A stretch of 64,000 bases of DNA. Origin: Hydra vulgaris. Taxonomy: Eukaryota; Cnidaria; Hydrozoa; Anthoathecata; Hydridae. The stretch is taken from NCBI RefSeq assembly GCF_038396675.1, contig NC_088927.1:39908501-39972500 (forward strand), written 5' to 3'. A model generated the notes under the pieces. It was not told the origin of the DNA. It saw only the letters and a program-made list of their open reading frames with translations, and ran no database searches. Positions 1 to 34,083 of this stretch are shown one piece after another (position 1 is the first letter of the stretch; every line of letters begins with the position of its first letter). A program made the translations under genes and the position numbers.

Positions 1-377
1 TCTTTACAGCTCATTTTATTGTTTGGGTTTTCATATGTTATATAAAGACCACTTGCCAGAAGTTATGTGTGAATTAAAAAGAAATGACAAAGTTATCTAA
101 TAACTTTTATTTACTTTCACTATACCTTTTTTTTTATTTTTTTTTTTAAATCTTTAATCAGCACCTGCTTTTAAATTGTAAATATGCATTTGTAAGTTAT
201 TAATTTGATCTTTTGAGAGTTTTTTTTGTCAAAAATAAATGCTAATTAACAAAAAAGAAAACTTTTTTAAAGGAAAAATAACGCAAGATCAAAATAATTT
301 AAAATTGTGGAATTTTCAGCAATATTTCCCAAATTTGGGTAATATTTATTTTTAAAGATTTTAACATTAAATTAATC
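1..377. other. AT-rich sequence, nothing recognised
   Basis: AT-rich with homopolymer A and T runs. No coding similarity, repeat or RNA gene is visible on either strand. Confidence 0.5.
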
Positions 378-732
378 AGGTGTGGCGCCAGCGTTTTTTG
401 GTCTTCGAGATATCTAACTTCCAGACATGGAGCAAACTCCAAACATTTATATGTTTATACTTATGTCAAATAAGGATGCTTTGCAAAAAATTGCGATGAT
501 TGGAGCCTGGGAACAAATAAGCCCAAAAATTTTAGCATCGACTTGTTGCTCTCACGTTTGGGACAGGGAGGGGGGCTAAAATTTTGGGGCTTTTTTATTA
601 CCAGGCTCCAATCATCGCAATTCTTTGCAAAGCATCCTTATTTAACATGAGTATAAACATAAATGTTTGGAGCTTGCTCCATGTCTGGAAATTAGGTATC
701 TTGAAGGCCAAAAAATGCTGGCGCCACCCCTG
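378..732. repeat. Foldback (long inverted repeat) element
   Basis: Two arms of about 158 bp, at 378-536 and 575-732, are near-perfect reverse complements around a loop of about 38 bp. The outer ends read CAGGTGTGGCGCC on the left and GGCGCCACCCCTG on the right. The arms differ by scattered substitutions, so the element is not brand new. There is no coding capacity. It is probably a non-autonomous foldback or MITE-type DNA transposon; no clear target duplication was seen. Confidence 0.8.
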
Positions 733-775
733 CAATTAACAACTGTTTTAATTTGTATATTATATCACATTTGTT

Positions 776-3320
776 TAGGGTTTCCAATCGGTTTTAACCA
801 AAAACCGCGGTTTTTGGTCAAAACCGATATAGATAAAAACCGTCGGTTTTCAAAAAGGCTTTTGGGGTTTTTTTTGTATAATGTCTTTTGAATGTTTATT
901 TATTATAGAAAAGTATAAAAAATCAAATTTGTAAGTAATTAAATGTTATTTTATTATTTAGATTTAGTATTTTGCTGGAAAGTGTAACGTCTTTTCATAT
1001 TCAAAATTATTCAAGTATTCCAAAAAAAAATGTTCGAATATTGAATAAAACACGAAAATATATTCGAATATAAAATATTTGAATACTCAAATAGAATATC
1101 CAATTCTTTATATTAAAGAGTTTTTATTCCTTAAAAAAACATACGGATATTTTTAGTGTTTATTTTGGTTCAACAAAATGTTATAGGTATGCAATAAAAA
1201 TAATTCACAGTGTTTCTTATCTTTTTATTGGTTTTTATTTTTTATTTCTTATGATAAAAATATATTTTGAAAATATATCTTCCAGATAAATCATGTCACC
1301 ATTATGAAAATTTGCTGCCCGGCGTAAAATTCCAAATTCAAGAGATGTTGAAGGCATCTGTAATAGATGCAGTTCTGTTGAAACATACTCCGGTGGATCC
1401 ACAACACTTTGCGGAATCATATTTTGCGTCATGGAATTACTATCAATAGCCCTTCGACTGGAGAATCAAGCAGCAGCTCTATTCCACCACCGGAAAAAAA
1501 AAATTAAAACCATGGACAGTCATTTACAAAAAGCGAACCTTAAAGAAATTGTAGCTGATCTAGCTACAGACGATGTTTGGATTAATACGATGACAAACAA
1601 CAAATTTATTTGCTCATCGATTCAAACAAATTTGAAATCATCTTCCTAAAAGTCCAACAACTGATGAATTTAATCTATTAAGATTTTTCTGATAAAAAGG
1701 AAGTGATGAAACAAAATATCAAAAAAATTAAAATGGGACGTAAATTCAGCTTATCGTATGATGAATACACATCTTTGAGGCACAGAAGGTACATTGGTTT
1801 CAACCTGCATGAAAACGAATGTAAGAAAACCTATAAAACTGGCCTCATTAGGACTTATGGTTCCTGTCCAGCTGAAAATTTAACACAAAATATTAAGGTT
1901 CATTTGAATTCATTTGGTGTCTGTATGGAAAGAGATGTAGTAGGTTCTACTCAAGATGGTGCAGCAATCAACAAGAAGCTCATGCAGTTAACGGACATTG
2001 TTGATCAGCTTTGCTTTAATCATGCAATTCATCTTGGTGTATGCGACACGTTATACAAGAAAAATAAAGACATAAACGTTCCAGCTCCCAAGGAAACGGA
2101 CAGTGATTCAGAAGAGGATGAACATGGAATTTATAATGATAATTTTAGTTTTGAATCAGTAAACAATGAGATTAATGTTGTCTACCCTAAAATTTTGATA
2201 AATGTACGAAAAGTAGTGAAATTTATAAAAATGTCATCAGTTCGTAATCAAATTTTTCAGAAGAAAGTTACTGAGGAATTTGGTAAAGAAATCGAACTGC
2301 ATCTCGATGTTTGTCATCGTTGGAATTCACTTTTTTCAATGACTGCGCCTTTGTTAAAAACTAAGAAATGCTTATTCCAGACATCTACTGAATTAAATGC
2401 TCTTGGTGTAATCAACAAGCTAGATTTTGAGTCATTAGCTTCACTACATGCCGTTTTAGAGCCAGCAAAACTAGCAGTGGAATTCCTTAGCAGAGAAGAT
2501 GCAACGTTTTCTACAGCAGATACTGTTCTTAAATTCATCCTTTCAAAACTATTTGCTATGAATACAGAAATTGCATCTTTATTGCATTCAAATTTAAAAA
2601 AGCGCATCGATAAACGAATTAACGGAAATGTTATGCAGTTGCTAAAGTGCCTAAAAGTTGCTCCTTCAGTTGTTCCGTTGTAAAAAATACTTTAAAATTT
2701 GCTGGAAATCTTGCGTTTAGGCTTTTTGGATTTACTTCTAATGATGAGGAACCACTACTAGCTGAAGCACCATAAACAATATCGGAAAGTTCACCTGTTT
2801 CTCTTAAGGATGAATTAAATGCACTTCTCAATAAAGATAGCATCACACACTTGCCTAAATCTACCGATTAATTCAAATGGCTTTTGCAAGAGTTTTTGTT
2901 GTACGGGCAAAAGAACAGTAAATCTTGAAAAAATTTACGATGCGATACTCTCTATAAAGCCCACCTTTACAGATGTCGAACACGTTTTTTCGAGTTGCAC
3001 TAGTTTCTTCACAAAAATCAGATCACGATTTTCTGATGAACCGTTAAAATCTTTAGTTTTCTTAATATTTTTTTACAATAAAAATAAGTCATTGTAAGTT
3101 TTATTTCGAAGTATAAACACTTAGAACACTTTAGAACACTTTGTTACTGTTAGAACACTTTGTTTAAAAAAACTTTTTTAATAAATAATGCAAGATAAAC
3201 TTACATAAGTTTTATTAATTAACAAAAAAAAAAAACGAAAACCACGGTTAACCGTGTTTTGTTTTTTTATTAAAATCGAAACCGCCGTTTTTTTAAAAAT
3301 TCGGTTTTTTGGAAACCCTG
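776..3320 (+). mobile_element. hAT-type DNA transposon with target duplication
   Basis: The terminal inverted repeats are TAGGGTTTCCAA at the left end and, as reverse complement, CAGGGTTTCCAA at the right end. They are flanked by 8-bp direct repeats CATTTGTT (768-775) and CATTTGCT (3321-3328), matching at 7 of 8 bases; an 8-bp duplication is the hallmark of hAT insertion. Subterminal regions on both sides are rich in CGGTTTT/AAAACCG motifs, plausible transposase-binding repeats. A broken hAT transposase gene lies inside on the plus strand. Confidence 0.87.
1267..3097 (+). pseudogene. hAT transposase, frameshifted
   Basis: Pieces of one hAT transposase lie in different frames. The longest (1703-2683, 326 codons) contains GSTQDGAAINKK and LCFNHAIHLGVCDTLY, which match the RNase H-like catalytic core of hAT proteins around the first Asp and the CxxH block, and CHRWNSLFSM, which matches the conserved RWNS block. 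The last piece (2819-3097) contains the C-terminal hAT dimerisation motif PTFTDVEHVFSSCTSFFTKI. Stops and frame changes fall before 1703, after 2683 and near 2870. It belongs to the element bounded at 776 and 3320 and is not functional as it stands. Confidence 0.85.
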
Positions 3321-3328
3321 CATTTGCT

Positions 3329-4212
3329 ATGTATATGTAATTCATTTGCCTTCTATTTCTCTTATAGTGTTAATGCATTGTATTTTTAATTGATTTTAGT
3401 TTTTGTCGCACTTTTGTGCTGAATTGCATTTGCCTTGATTCGTATGAGAATTTACAATAGACTGCGACTTTCCTTTTTTTCACAATTTATTATTTTCTTG
3501 TTTTTATTTCAGTTAACATAAAAATATTTATGGAGTGTATTATTTGTAAAGAGCCAGATTTAAATTTAGTTATAAAGTTGAATTGATTTTGTTACTGCGG
3601 AATCTTGATATCATTAAAACTGCAGTTTAAATTTTCAAAAAAGTCCACTCAAAATGGAAGGCCACAAAATGCGATGATGATGGACGCGTTTCACTAAGTA
3701 TATGAATAGCTTGAAGCAACGACAGAAACTGTAACGCTCAGCCTGTTTCGTAATAAGTTAAAAAAATTTACTTAAAGAAGCTGTTAAAAGATGAATTTGG
3801 ATCTTTATATTATTTTATCGGACAGTCCAAATTTCAGAAAATATTGGGTATTGTAAAAGCTATTGCTGTTACAAAAAATTGTTTACACTTGATTGATACA
3901 CTTGATTGATACACTTGATTGATATTAAAATGTCTATCTAGAATATTTCTAGATGGTTGAATGTAGAGATTTAATCAGGGTTTACTGTCACAACCAGTAG
4001 ATCAACAGTTGAAACAGTTCTGAGAATGCGTTTACCTATTTCATAGCGGACAATGTTGATCATATTTGCACAGTAGATGGTCTAGGAGAGATCACCCAAT
4101 TAAATAAAAATGAATCGATCCAGTAAACTTCTTTTAACAAGTACCTATTTCTAATTATAGAGATCCAATAACTTATATTGTATAAAAAAAAACAACTTTA
4201 AAACCAAGAAAT
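3329..4212. other. Unassigned AT-rich stretch with a 13-bp tandem repeat
   Basis: Nothing coding is recognised. The only structure is a three-fold repeat of CACTTGATTGATA near 3890-3925. Confidence 0.4.
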
Positions 4213-4372
4213 GAACTACCCAGCTAACATGTCCTATTAAGCCCCATATGGGCAGCTTTATGGGTCCCAAATGGGTTGCCCACATCCCGCCCAAGGAAAA
4301 GTGTCGCTGTGCGTGAATTGGGTTTCAACTGGGCAGCCCATATGGGCTGCCTACGTGGGGCCCAGTAAGGTA
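4213..4372. repeat. GC-rich palindromic repeat (GGGCAGCCCATATGGGCTGC type)
   Basis: An island of high GC in AT-rich surroundings is built from variants of CCCATATGGGC and GGGCTGCC. It contains the near-palindrome GGGCAGCCCATATGGGCTGCC and an outer CCCATATGGGCAGC block in the same style. It is probably a dispersed repeat or MITE; no protein is encoded. Confidence 0.6.
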
Positions 4373-4609
4373 CCATTTAGTAAAAATTTCTCTATACACG
4401 GTTTTTCAGTTGAATTTCTAATTTTCAATTAGTTAAAATGATTAATTATAACAATAAAGCTGTTACTGCATTTATGTGCACAGAATTTTGTATATTTTTC
4501 ATATAGTTTAAATTATAAGAAAAATATACAAAAACCAGTATAAATTTGTACACAAATTTCATACAGAATTTTAAAATACTGTATGAAATTAGTCACTTAA
4601 ATGACTAGT

Positions 4610-4890
4610 TTCATACACCGGAAAACACACTGCAAAACGTCACAGCTTAAATACAAAATTAAGCAATAAATTTCATAGGTTTACTTAGCATCTTATGCAT
4701 AAACACACAGCAACACCAAAGCACAAAAAAGACTATAGTATTCAGAGTTTGTTGATAAAAACACTTATTTATTAACACACTGCAACACTTGAACACAAAA
4801 TTAAGCTACAATTTTAATAGGCCGGTTTACTTTTTAGGCGCTTGAAAAACTTGCTGCAACCTGAAACACAAAAATAAAAAAAAGAGAATT
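4610..4890. repeat. Degenerate tandem repeat
   Basis: Three or four diverged copies of a unit of about 90 bp contain ACACACTGCAACACT, ACACAAAATTAAGC and AGGTTTACTT in the same order. It lies just beyond the 3' end of the DUF4806-type pseudogene. Confidence 0.5.
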
Positions 4891-4965
4891 TTTCTTTTGC
4901 AGTTTGATTTATTATATTTCAATTTTTTCTCTTTCTTGATGAAGCTTTTCTTGATGAAGCCTTTG

Positions 4966-6251
4966 TTACTTTGGTTTTTTCGCTCTTTCTGCACCCTAAT
5001 CTCGCGGTCCAGTAAACCATTTGCCTACAGCTATCTCGATGTCTTTTTAGTTGCACTTGAAGTCAACACATTTTGCTGAACAACACCTAAAAAAGATAAT
5101 AGTTCCATAAACACTCATTATTATCTTAATATACATTTGCAAAAGACACAATCTAATTCTTCGACATAAAATTTGTCAGTACGTAACTATGGTGAAACAC
5201 CTTACTTCTCACTTATTATTATAGTGATGCAATATTATCATTTATTATTAAAAAAAACATTTCAACACACACAACTCTTACAATAATATCATTAATGGAA
5301 CGTAAACTAATCTTATTTAGTTTGATATCTTTAATTTTCATAATTATGAAATTAGTCTTGAAGTGAAGCAAACCTATTAGGGCTTTAAAGAATATTAGGT
5401 GTTATTATAGGAATAGAATAGATAGGAATATTAAATTATATTAATATCATTAAAGAATATTAGATGTTACAATATTGAATAGCAATAAATAGAAAATACA
5501 GTTGCATACTTACTGCACAATATGTTAAAAATTTCAGTATCCTTTAATCCATTTTTGTTTTTAATTCCACTATAATTAAATTGCAGAGCTAGGTTATTAT
5601 CTGGCATCACTGCTTGCATCATCCTTGCTACAGCTTCAAAAACTTTTCGTCCTCCAAGACTGCTCAAATCAGCGACCTATATTACAAGTTACTTAATAAT
5701 TATATTTACTTGAAAGCATTAAGTAGTGTAACACTTACCAAAAATCACTAATAAATAAAAATTTATTTCATAATAAGTCACTGTGTTAAATGTAACACTT
5801 GTTTAATTGCCTGGTTAAGTTACATTTTTTTTACAGCTTTTAATTGTATGAACTACTTAATTAATTATTATTAATTTAGATTCCAGTAAAAATTTCAATC
5901 AATTTTTATAATATCTTTTTGTGCTGTTGTAATCATTATTACATAAGTAGATATAATTATATCTACTTATGTAATAATGTTTACAACTGCACAAACAGAT
6001 ACTATAAAAATTGCATGAAATATATACCAGAATCAAAATATAATTTTTTCTCTAACCAGAGCTTTAGAAATATTGTCATCTGTTTTAAGTCGATTGTTTA
6101 ATAGCTGAAAGTCATGGAGGTCTTTTATAGGAATAATACCACATGAAAGTTGTGATGCTTGGCTTACAGCATTTCTCTGTTGCACCAAAGCATTTAAAAT
6201 ATTTCCATGAATAGTCTGTGTGACTTTAATTTCTTGTACAGTTTTGAGAAT
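4966..6251 (-). pseudogene. DUF4806-domain protein gene, broken
   Basis: Three minus-strand exons join in phase. Exon a is 6057-6251 (reading ...KTVQEIKVTQTIHGNILNAL... to ...NNRLKTDDNISKAL, ending on a GTTAGA donor). Exon b is 5514-5676 (VADLSSLGGRKVFEAVARMM... to ...FNILC, acceptor ATATAG, donor GTAAGT). Exon c is 4966-5086 (acceptor TTTTTTAG, beginning SVVQQNVLTSSATKK). The LGG motif, the NNLALQFNYSG block and the C-terminal WF segment match the DUF4806 family, common in cnidarians and often tied to mobile DNA. Exon c needs a one-base frame change after ATKK to read DIEIAVGKWFTGPRD, then has a TAG before GAERAKKPK and its final TAA. A TAG also precedes exon a. Upstream exon structure (to about 6400) is uncertain. 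The domain call is confident; function is unknown. Confidence 0.75.
5934..5979. repeat. Perfect 46-bp palindrome
   Basis: Two 23-bp arms without a spacer, starting CATTATTACATAAG and ending CTTATGTAATAATG, inside the intron between exons a and b of the DUF4806-type pseudogene. No mismatch is seen. Confidence 0.9.
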
Positions 6252-6550
6252 CTAAATGGTTTTCATACGCTGATGTCTTCTGCCGGTAGAATTGGATCTT
6301 TTTTGAATGACTGCGGATTCGAGCGTGCTCTTCTAGGGAGAGAACAGTGCGAAACAAATGTCTTATGGCACAGTGTTTGCAATAAAGCAATACAACATTA
6401 ACGGAAAAGTAAAAAATCTGTTAAAAATAGTCTAACGAATTGTATTCTTTAGACCTTTTCAAAAAGATCAACATTGCTTTTAATATAGTTAACAATCTAT
6501 TGTAAATTAATATATATAATTGCAACATTTATACACATGTGTGTTTTTAT

Positions 6551-6573
6551 AAATATATATATATATATATATA
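6551..6573. repeat. (TA)n microsatellite
   Basis: Short TA run into which the adjacent Tc1-type element is inserted. Confidence 0.9.
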
Positions 6574-6825
6574 TAGTATTGGACAAAGTGTGCAACCAAA
6601 TAATGCTAATTTAGTTTCTTTATATAAAAGTGCTGCATTTTTTCAATTTAGAGAAATAACTATGTAACTGTTTAGAGACAAAGTTCTTCAAGTTTAATTC
6701 ATCACAAAGTTCATTATTTGTACACGAAAATTAATAAATTAATCAAAAGTATTAAAAAAAGTTGATTTTCTTCTGGACAAAACAAGTGCAACTCGACAAA
6801 ATGTTGACCAAGCTGTATTTCGCTA

Positions 6826-7846
6826 TCAATATTTCGTGGCGAATCCTTTGTTGTCGATCACAGCCTTGCATCTTCGAGGCATAGATTCGATCAGGTGATC
6901 AATGAAACTTTGTGGAATCGCTGCCCAGGCCTTTTGGATTTGTTCAAACAGTTGATCCTTATTACGAACACCTTTACGATTAATTCTGCGGTTTACGATC
7001 TCCCACAGGTTCTCGATAGGGTTGAGATCCGGAGATTGAGGCGGCCAATCCATCGCCGATAGGTGGTTGTTTTGAAACCAGTGCTTAAATACTTTTGCAG
7101 TGTGTTTCGGATCATTGTCTTGCTGAAAAACACATTTTATTGGCATATTCCATTCAACATGAGGTAACATAACATCTTTCAGGATATTTTTATACATGAA
7201 ACAGTCCATTATTTCAATGTATTGGACCTAGACCGTTAGCAGAAAAACACCCCCAGACCATTACATTGCCTCCACCATGCTTCATGGTCTTATGGCAAAA
7301 ACGTAAATCGAGGCGTTTCGACGTACACGGCAAATGCCATCGCTCCCAATGATGTTGAACTTCGATTCATCACTGAACAGGACAGTTTGTTATTTCTGCA
7401 CATTCCAGTCAATATGAGATGTAGCAAACAGGAGTCTTTTCTTCTGGTTTTTTATTGAGCGGTTTTTTATTAGCGGTTTCTTCTGGTTTTTTATTAGCGG
7501 TTTCTTTGCAGGGCGTCGAGAAAACAATTCGGCTTCAACAGCGGTGTCTGATTGTTCGGTCCGATACAGGCAGCTCTAATTGCTTTTGCATCTCGACTGA
7601 TGATATCCAGAGATCCTTCTTGACGGATCTGACGATCAAAAAATCCTCTCTAGAAGTGGTGGAACGTGGTCTTCCACCTTTGTTATCTGCTGCCAACTTC
7701 CCCGTAGAACGATATTTGGAACATAGTCTTGATACGGTCCATTTTTTCACGCGATATTTATCACAAATACTTTTTTGTAACATTCCACTTACGTAATCGC
7801 CAATAATTTTCTTTCTTAGTTCCAATCCAAGGTTGTCAGGAGCCAT
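6826..7846 (-). pseudogene. Tc1-like transposase, frameshifted
   Basis: The N-terminal part (ATG at 7846, MAPDNLGLELRKKI) contains paired helix-turn-helix segments (KSICDKYRVKKWTVSRLC, then GRPRSTTSREDF). The middle (about 7210-7530) keeps SDESKFN, the first catalytic Asp, but is split by frameshifts. The C-terminal part (6826-7209) keeps QQDNDPKHTA (second Asp) and SPDLNPIENLWE (catalytic Glu). There are 34 residues between the second Asp and the Glu, as in Tc1 proteins. The product would cut and paste the element at TA sites. It is not intact here. Confidence 0.9.
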
Positions 7847-8125
7847 TTTTGCACTTGAAGTCATAAAAATAATAAAAATAATCACGCTTCTCAAGGCTTA
7901 CCGTGTTACATTTACCTTGTGATGATACAATAATGCTCTGTGGAACACAACGTCTTGGTTGGATATGGACTGTAATGATGTAATGAAACACTTGTTGTAT
8001 TTCACGTCTTGTATTGATGTTCTTCGATAAAACACTTTGATAAAACTCACTTCAATAAACTGTCTTTATAATACTGACTGATTGTCTTTATAATACTGAC
8101 TGAATTAATGTCGATTTACATGTCT

Positions 8126-8281
8126 CTTATATAGTAAAATGAACCTGGAAGATTCTAGATGCTTCTTTTCGATGCTTCTGGAAGCTTCTGGATGCGTCTG
8201 GATGCTTCTGAATGATTCTGGATGCTTCCAGATGCTTCTTCTGGAAACTTCTGCATGCTTCTGGAAACTTCTGGATACTTC
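8126..8281 (-). promoter_or_regulatory. Heat-shock-element array and TATA box of the Tc1 element
   Basis: From 8148 to 8281 the DNA is a run of 5-bp modules alternating TTC and GAA-like triplets, the layout bound by heat shock factor trimers. Three perfect TTCnnGAAnnTTC sites lie at 8176-8188, 8239-8251 and 8259-8271. GAAnnTTC stands at 8148-8155 and further modules are mostly TTCnnGATnnTTC. Reading toward the transposase (minus strand), a TATATAAG box follows at 8133-8126, about 15 bp past the last module and 280 bp before the transposase ATG. This is the architecture of hsp promoters. Inducibility is inferred from sequence only. Confidence 0.65.
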
Positions 8282-8572
8282 CTTTAATGATTAAAAAACT
8301 TCCGTGACGTTGACACGGAATAACCAGATTTAAGAAAATGAAACAAACCAAAAAAGTTGCACTTGTTTTTTCCGCTGCAAAATGGCACTTGTGAACGAAA
8401 TTCTGCCTGTGTGCTGTCACCTGATTGCTCATGTCATGGCATGCTATGACTCCAGACTCCTGAACTGTTTGCTGTGGTAGTATAGTTCCTTTCGTTTTTA
8501 AGACATGTAAAATTAGGAACACTTTTTAGCATTGTTCGATGTTGGTTGCAAATGTTTTGTCCAATACTGTAT

Positions 8573-8995
8573 ATCGATTGTTTGGAAACTTAAACCAATT
8601 TATGATGAGTTAAGTAATGACATTCTTTTAAAAAAATGTCTTCATGGCCTTACCCAAAGTAAAAATAAATCATTTAACATGACAATATGGGAGCATATAT
8701 CAAACGCTCATTATGTTTCGCTTACACATCGTCAGTTTGGTGGTTTTGATGCAGTAGCCCATTTTAACATTGGTAAACAAACTAGTGCGTTAATTTTAGA
8801 AAAAATGGATTTGAGACCTGGAATGCATTTGTTAGAAGGATGTAGGCAAATAAATAAAAAACAATTATAATTAGCCAGATATAAAAAATTAAACCGCGTA
8901 AAAAACGCAGACAAGTAATTCGAGGAAAAAAGAAGAATAGATATGATAAAACTCTTGAAAAAGAGGGAAACCCATATCAAACCGGTGCATTCTGA
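8573..8995 (+). pseudogene. Mutator-like transposase-domain protein, C-terminal fragment
   Basis: The translation runs through KPIYDELSNDILLKKCLHG, LTQSKNKSFNMTIWEHI, FGGFDAVAHFNIGKQ and LEKMDLRPGMHLLEG, which match the C-terminal region of Mutator-like transposase-domain proteins (a C-x-G-x-TQN-x-NE-x-x-N-x-x-IW pattern, then AV..FN.G). After about 8875 the frame shifts and continues KPRKKRRQVIRGKKKNRYD... to EGNPYQTGAF and a TGA at 8993, the usual basic tail of this family. The 5' part is cut off by the Tc1 insertion; no continuation was recognised left of 6572. Confidence 0.7.
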
Positions 8996-10158
8996 GATTT
9001 ATCTCATTTATTTTATCAAGATTTGCATATATATGTATAATATTTAGAAATTTTTTATGTAAGCATTTTTAAAAACTGTTTTTCTCAGATAGAGGTTTTT
9101 AAAGACCTCGGCCAACATATCTAAAAAACCGCAAGTGGTGTAAAGATAAAATTTTTAGTATGAATACATTTTATTGTCTTCTGTGATTTAAGTGCGACAG
9201 ATTTTTTATAAAATTAATTCCAGTACTGGAATATGTCAACAAAGTCACAAAATTCGGGTTAATTTTTTAGCCTATTAAAAAATCATATGAAAAATCTGTT
9301 CCACTCATATCAGAGAACAATCTTGCAAGAACAATTATCCAAAAAAGATTTTGTTAAAGTTGTGTAGATCTTGAGATACGCTGGTCGGGGTCTTTCAATA
9401 ACTTTGTGGCTTTTGGTTTATTTTACTGATGCCATTTTACCAAAAAATTTTTACCAAAAAACTTTTTTTTTAATCTAATTTTGTTATTTACATTATGTAT
9501 ATAAAGTTAAATTTATAAAATAATAATTGTTACTCAAAAAAAAATTCTGAGGGGTATTCCATCTTAAAATTTACGATTTTTTTCTTATAGCAAGCTATCG
9601 TGATTTATTATTTCGATTTTTTTTTGTGCAAAGTAACAAAAAATTACAGTAAAATTTTCTGAATTAAAAATGTTTTAACTTTTTAAAGTAAGGTCTGGAA
9701 TACTCTTATAACAATGCCCGCTCACCTCCACTTCCCTCCTTTTTTGACTACAATTATTGACATAAATAAAAATATGATTGTTTTTGTCAATTTTTTTAAA
9801 GTTAATTTTTTTTATAAACTAATAAAAAATTAAATAAGTGTTTATAAATGGAAACTAAAACTGTTTTGCAAAAAGCAAACTCGAAGAAAGCATATGAAAA
9901 CAAACAGCGGATAAAGTTATTCTATTAAGTTATATCACAAGTTACGTGACAAAATTAAAAAAGGCAAACTTTTTCCTATGAAAATTTAACAAAAGCTAAT
10001 GAAACTTCAACGAAGACCAAAAATAATGACTTTAAAATTAATTATTAATCCTATATCTTAAATATTACTATAATAACTATATTTTACTTGCAGATGAAAA
10101 TAGCATAAAATGATAAAGCTTAAAAAAAATTTTCTTTCGATTTTAATATCTAGATTTT
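8996..10158. other. Unassigned flank of the Mutator-like remnant
   Basis: AT-rich, no coding match. The first 400 bp may be the 3' untranslated part of the Mutator-like element. No matching terminal repeats were found. Confidence 0.35.
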
Positions 10159-10315
10159 TTTTTTTTTATAAAAACGAACATGATAACAGATACACGACAG
10201 GTACTCCGTCGTCACAACAACTGTCGTTTATATTACATTTTTTATAAAAACGAACACGATAACAGATACACGACAGGTATTCCGTTGTCACAACAACTGT
10301 CGTTTAAGTTACTTT
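10159..10315. repeat. Tandem duplication of an approximately 82-bp hairpin-bearing unit
   Basis: Two copies (from about 10159 and 10241) share TTTTTTATAAAAACGAACA and GATAACAGATACACGACAGG. Each ends in CAACAACTGTCGTTTA, so ACGACAG and CTGTCGT can pair inside each copy. It lies just downstream of the septin stop codon and could fall in its 3' untranslated region. Confidence 0.75.
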
Positions 10316-10398
10316 TTTTACTTATCTACTTAATAAAATATTTTATTTATTATACATTTGAAAACGTTGGAGAAAAAGATTTCGAACATCCGACCCAA

Positions 10399-33739
<23,341 letters not shown>

Positions 33740-33942
33740 ACTTTGACTTAAAAAAAAGAAAAAACAACTAAAAATTCATCACAATTTTTTCATTCCCGCC
33801 CTTGTTTATGTCAACTTAAAAGGAAGCGAATTTTTAATAAACAAAGACTCTTCGCCACCGTGAATAAAAGATAAAAATTTTTTTCACTTAGTACATGTTT
33901 TTTGTTTAATAAGCTTCTCTTTTTTTACCGTAATCCAAGGGT

Positions 33943-34016
33943 GCGCCAACCTGTGGGTGCAGGAGTAAGAATCGCACACGGGCGATTCACACGCCTGCAC
34001 CCATAGGTTGGCGCCT
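33943..34016. repeat. GC-rich hairpin upstream of the septin start
   Basis: GCGCCAACCTGTGGGTGCAGG and its near reverse complement CCTGCACCCATAGGTTGGCG pair across a spacer containing GAATCGC/GCGATTC, so nearly the whole 74 bp can fold. It is about 200 bp upstream of the candidate septin ATG (minus strand). Confidence 0.8.
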
Positions 34017-34083
34017 AAAAAAAAGTCCTCTATATCTATTTTTTTTTTTTTTAAAGTTTCTTTAGAAAAAAAGTGTATATGAG

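Larger units (their letters stand above)
6574..8569 (-). mobile_element. Tc1-type transposon (DD34E)
   Basis: The ends are TAGTATTGGACAAA at 6574 and, as reverse complement, CAGTATTGGACAAAA ending at 8569. Further in, both ends read TGCAACCAA and an AATGCTAA-like block. The flanking TA dinucleotides (6572-6573 and 8570-8571) are the expected Tc1/mariner target duplication. The minus-strand transposase is frameshifted. The copy sits within a Mutator-like gene remnant whose 3' part resumes at 8573. The 5' flank of the transposase gene holds an array of heat-shock elements and a TATA box. Confidence 0.92.

Noticed and set aside
8127-8522. Minus-strand 131-codon frame upstream of the Tc1 transposase
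   Set aside because: It is largely a translation of the TTCTGGATGC repeat array that forms the heat-shock-element region.
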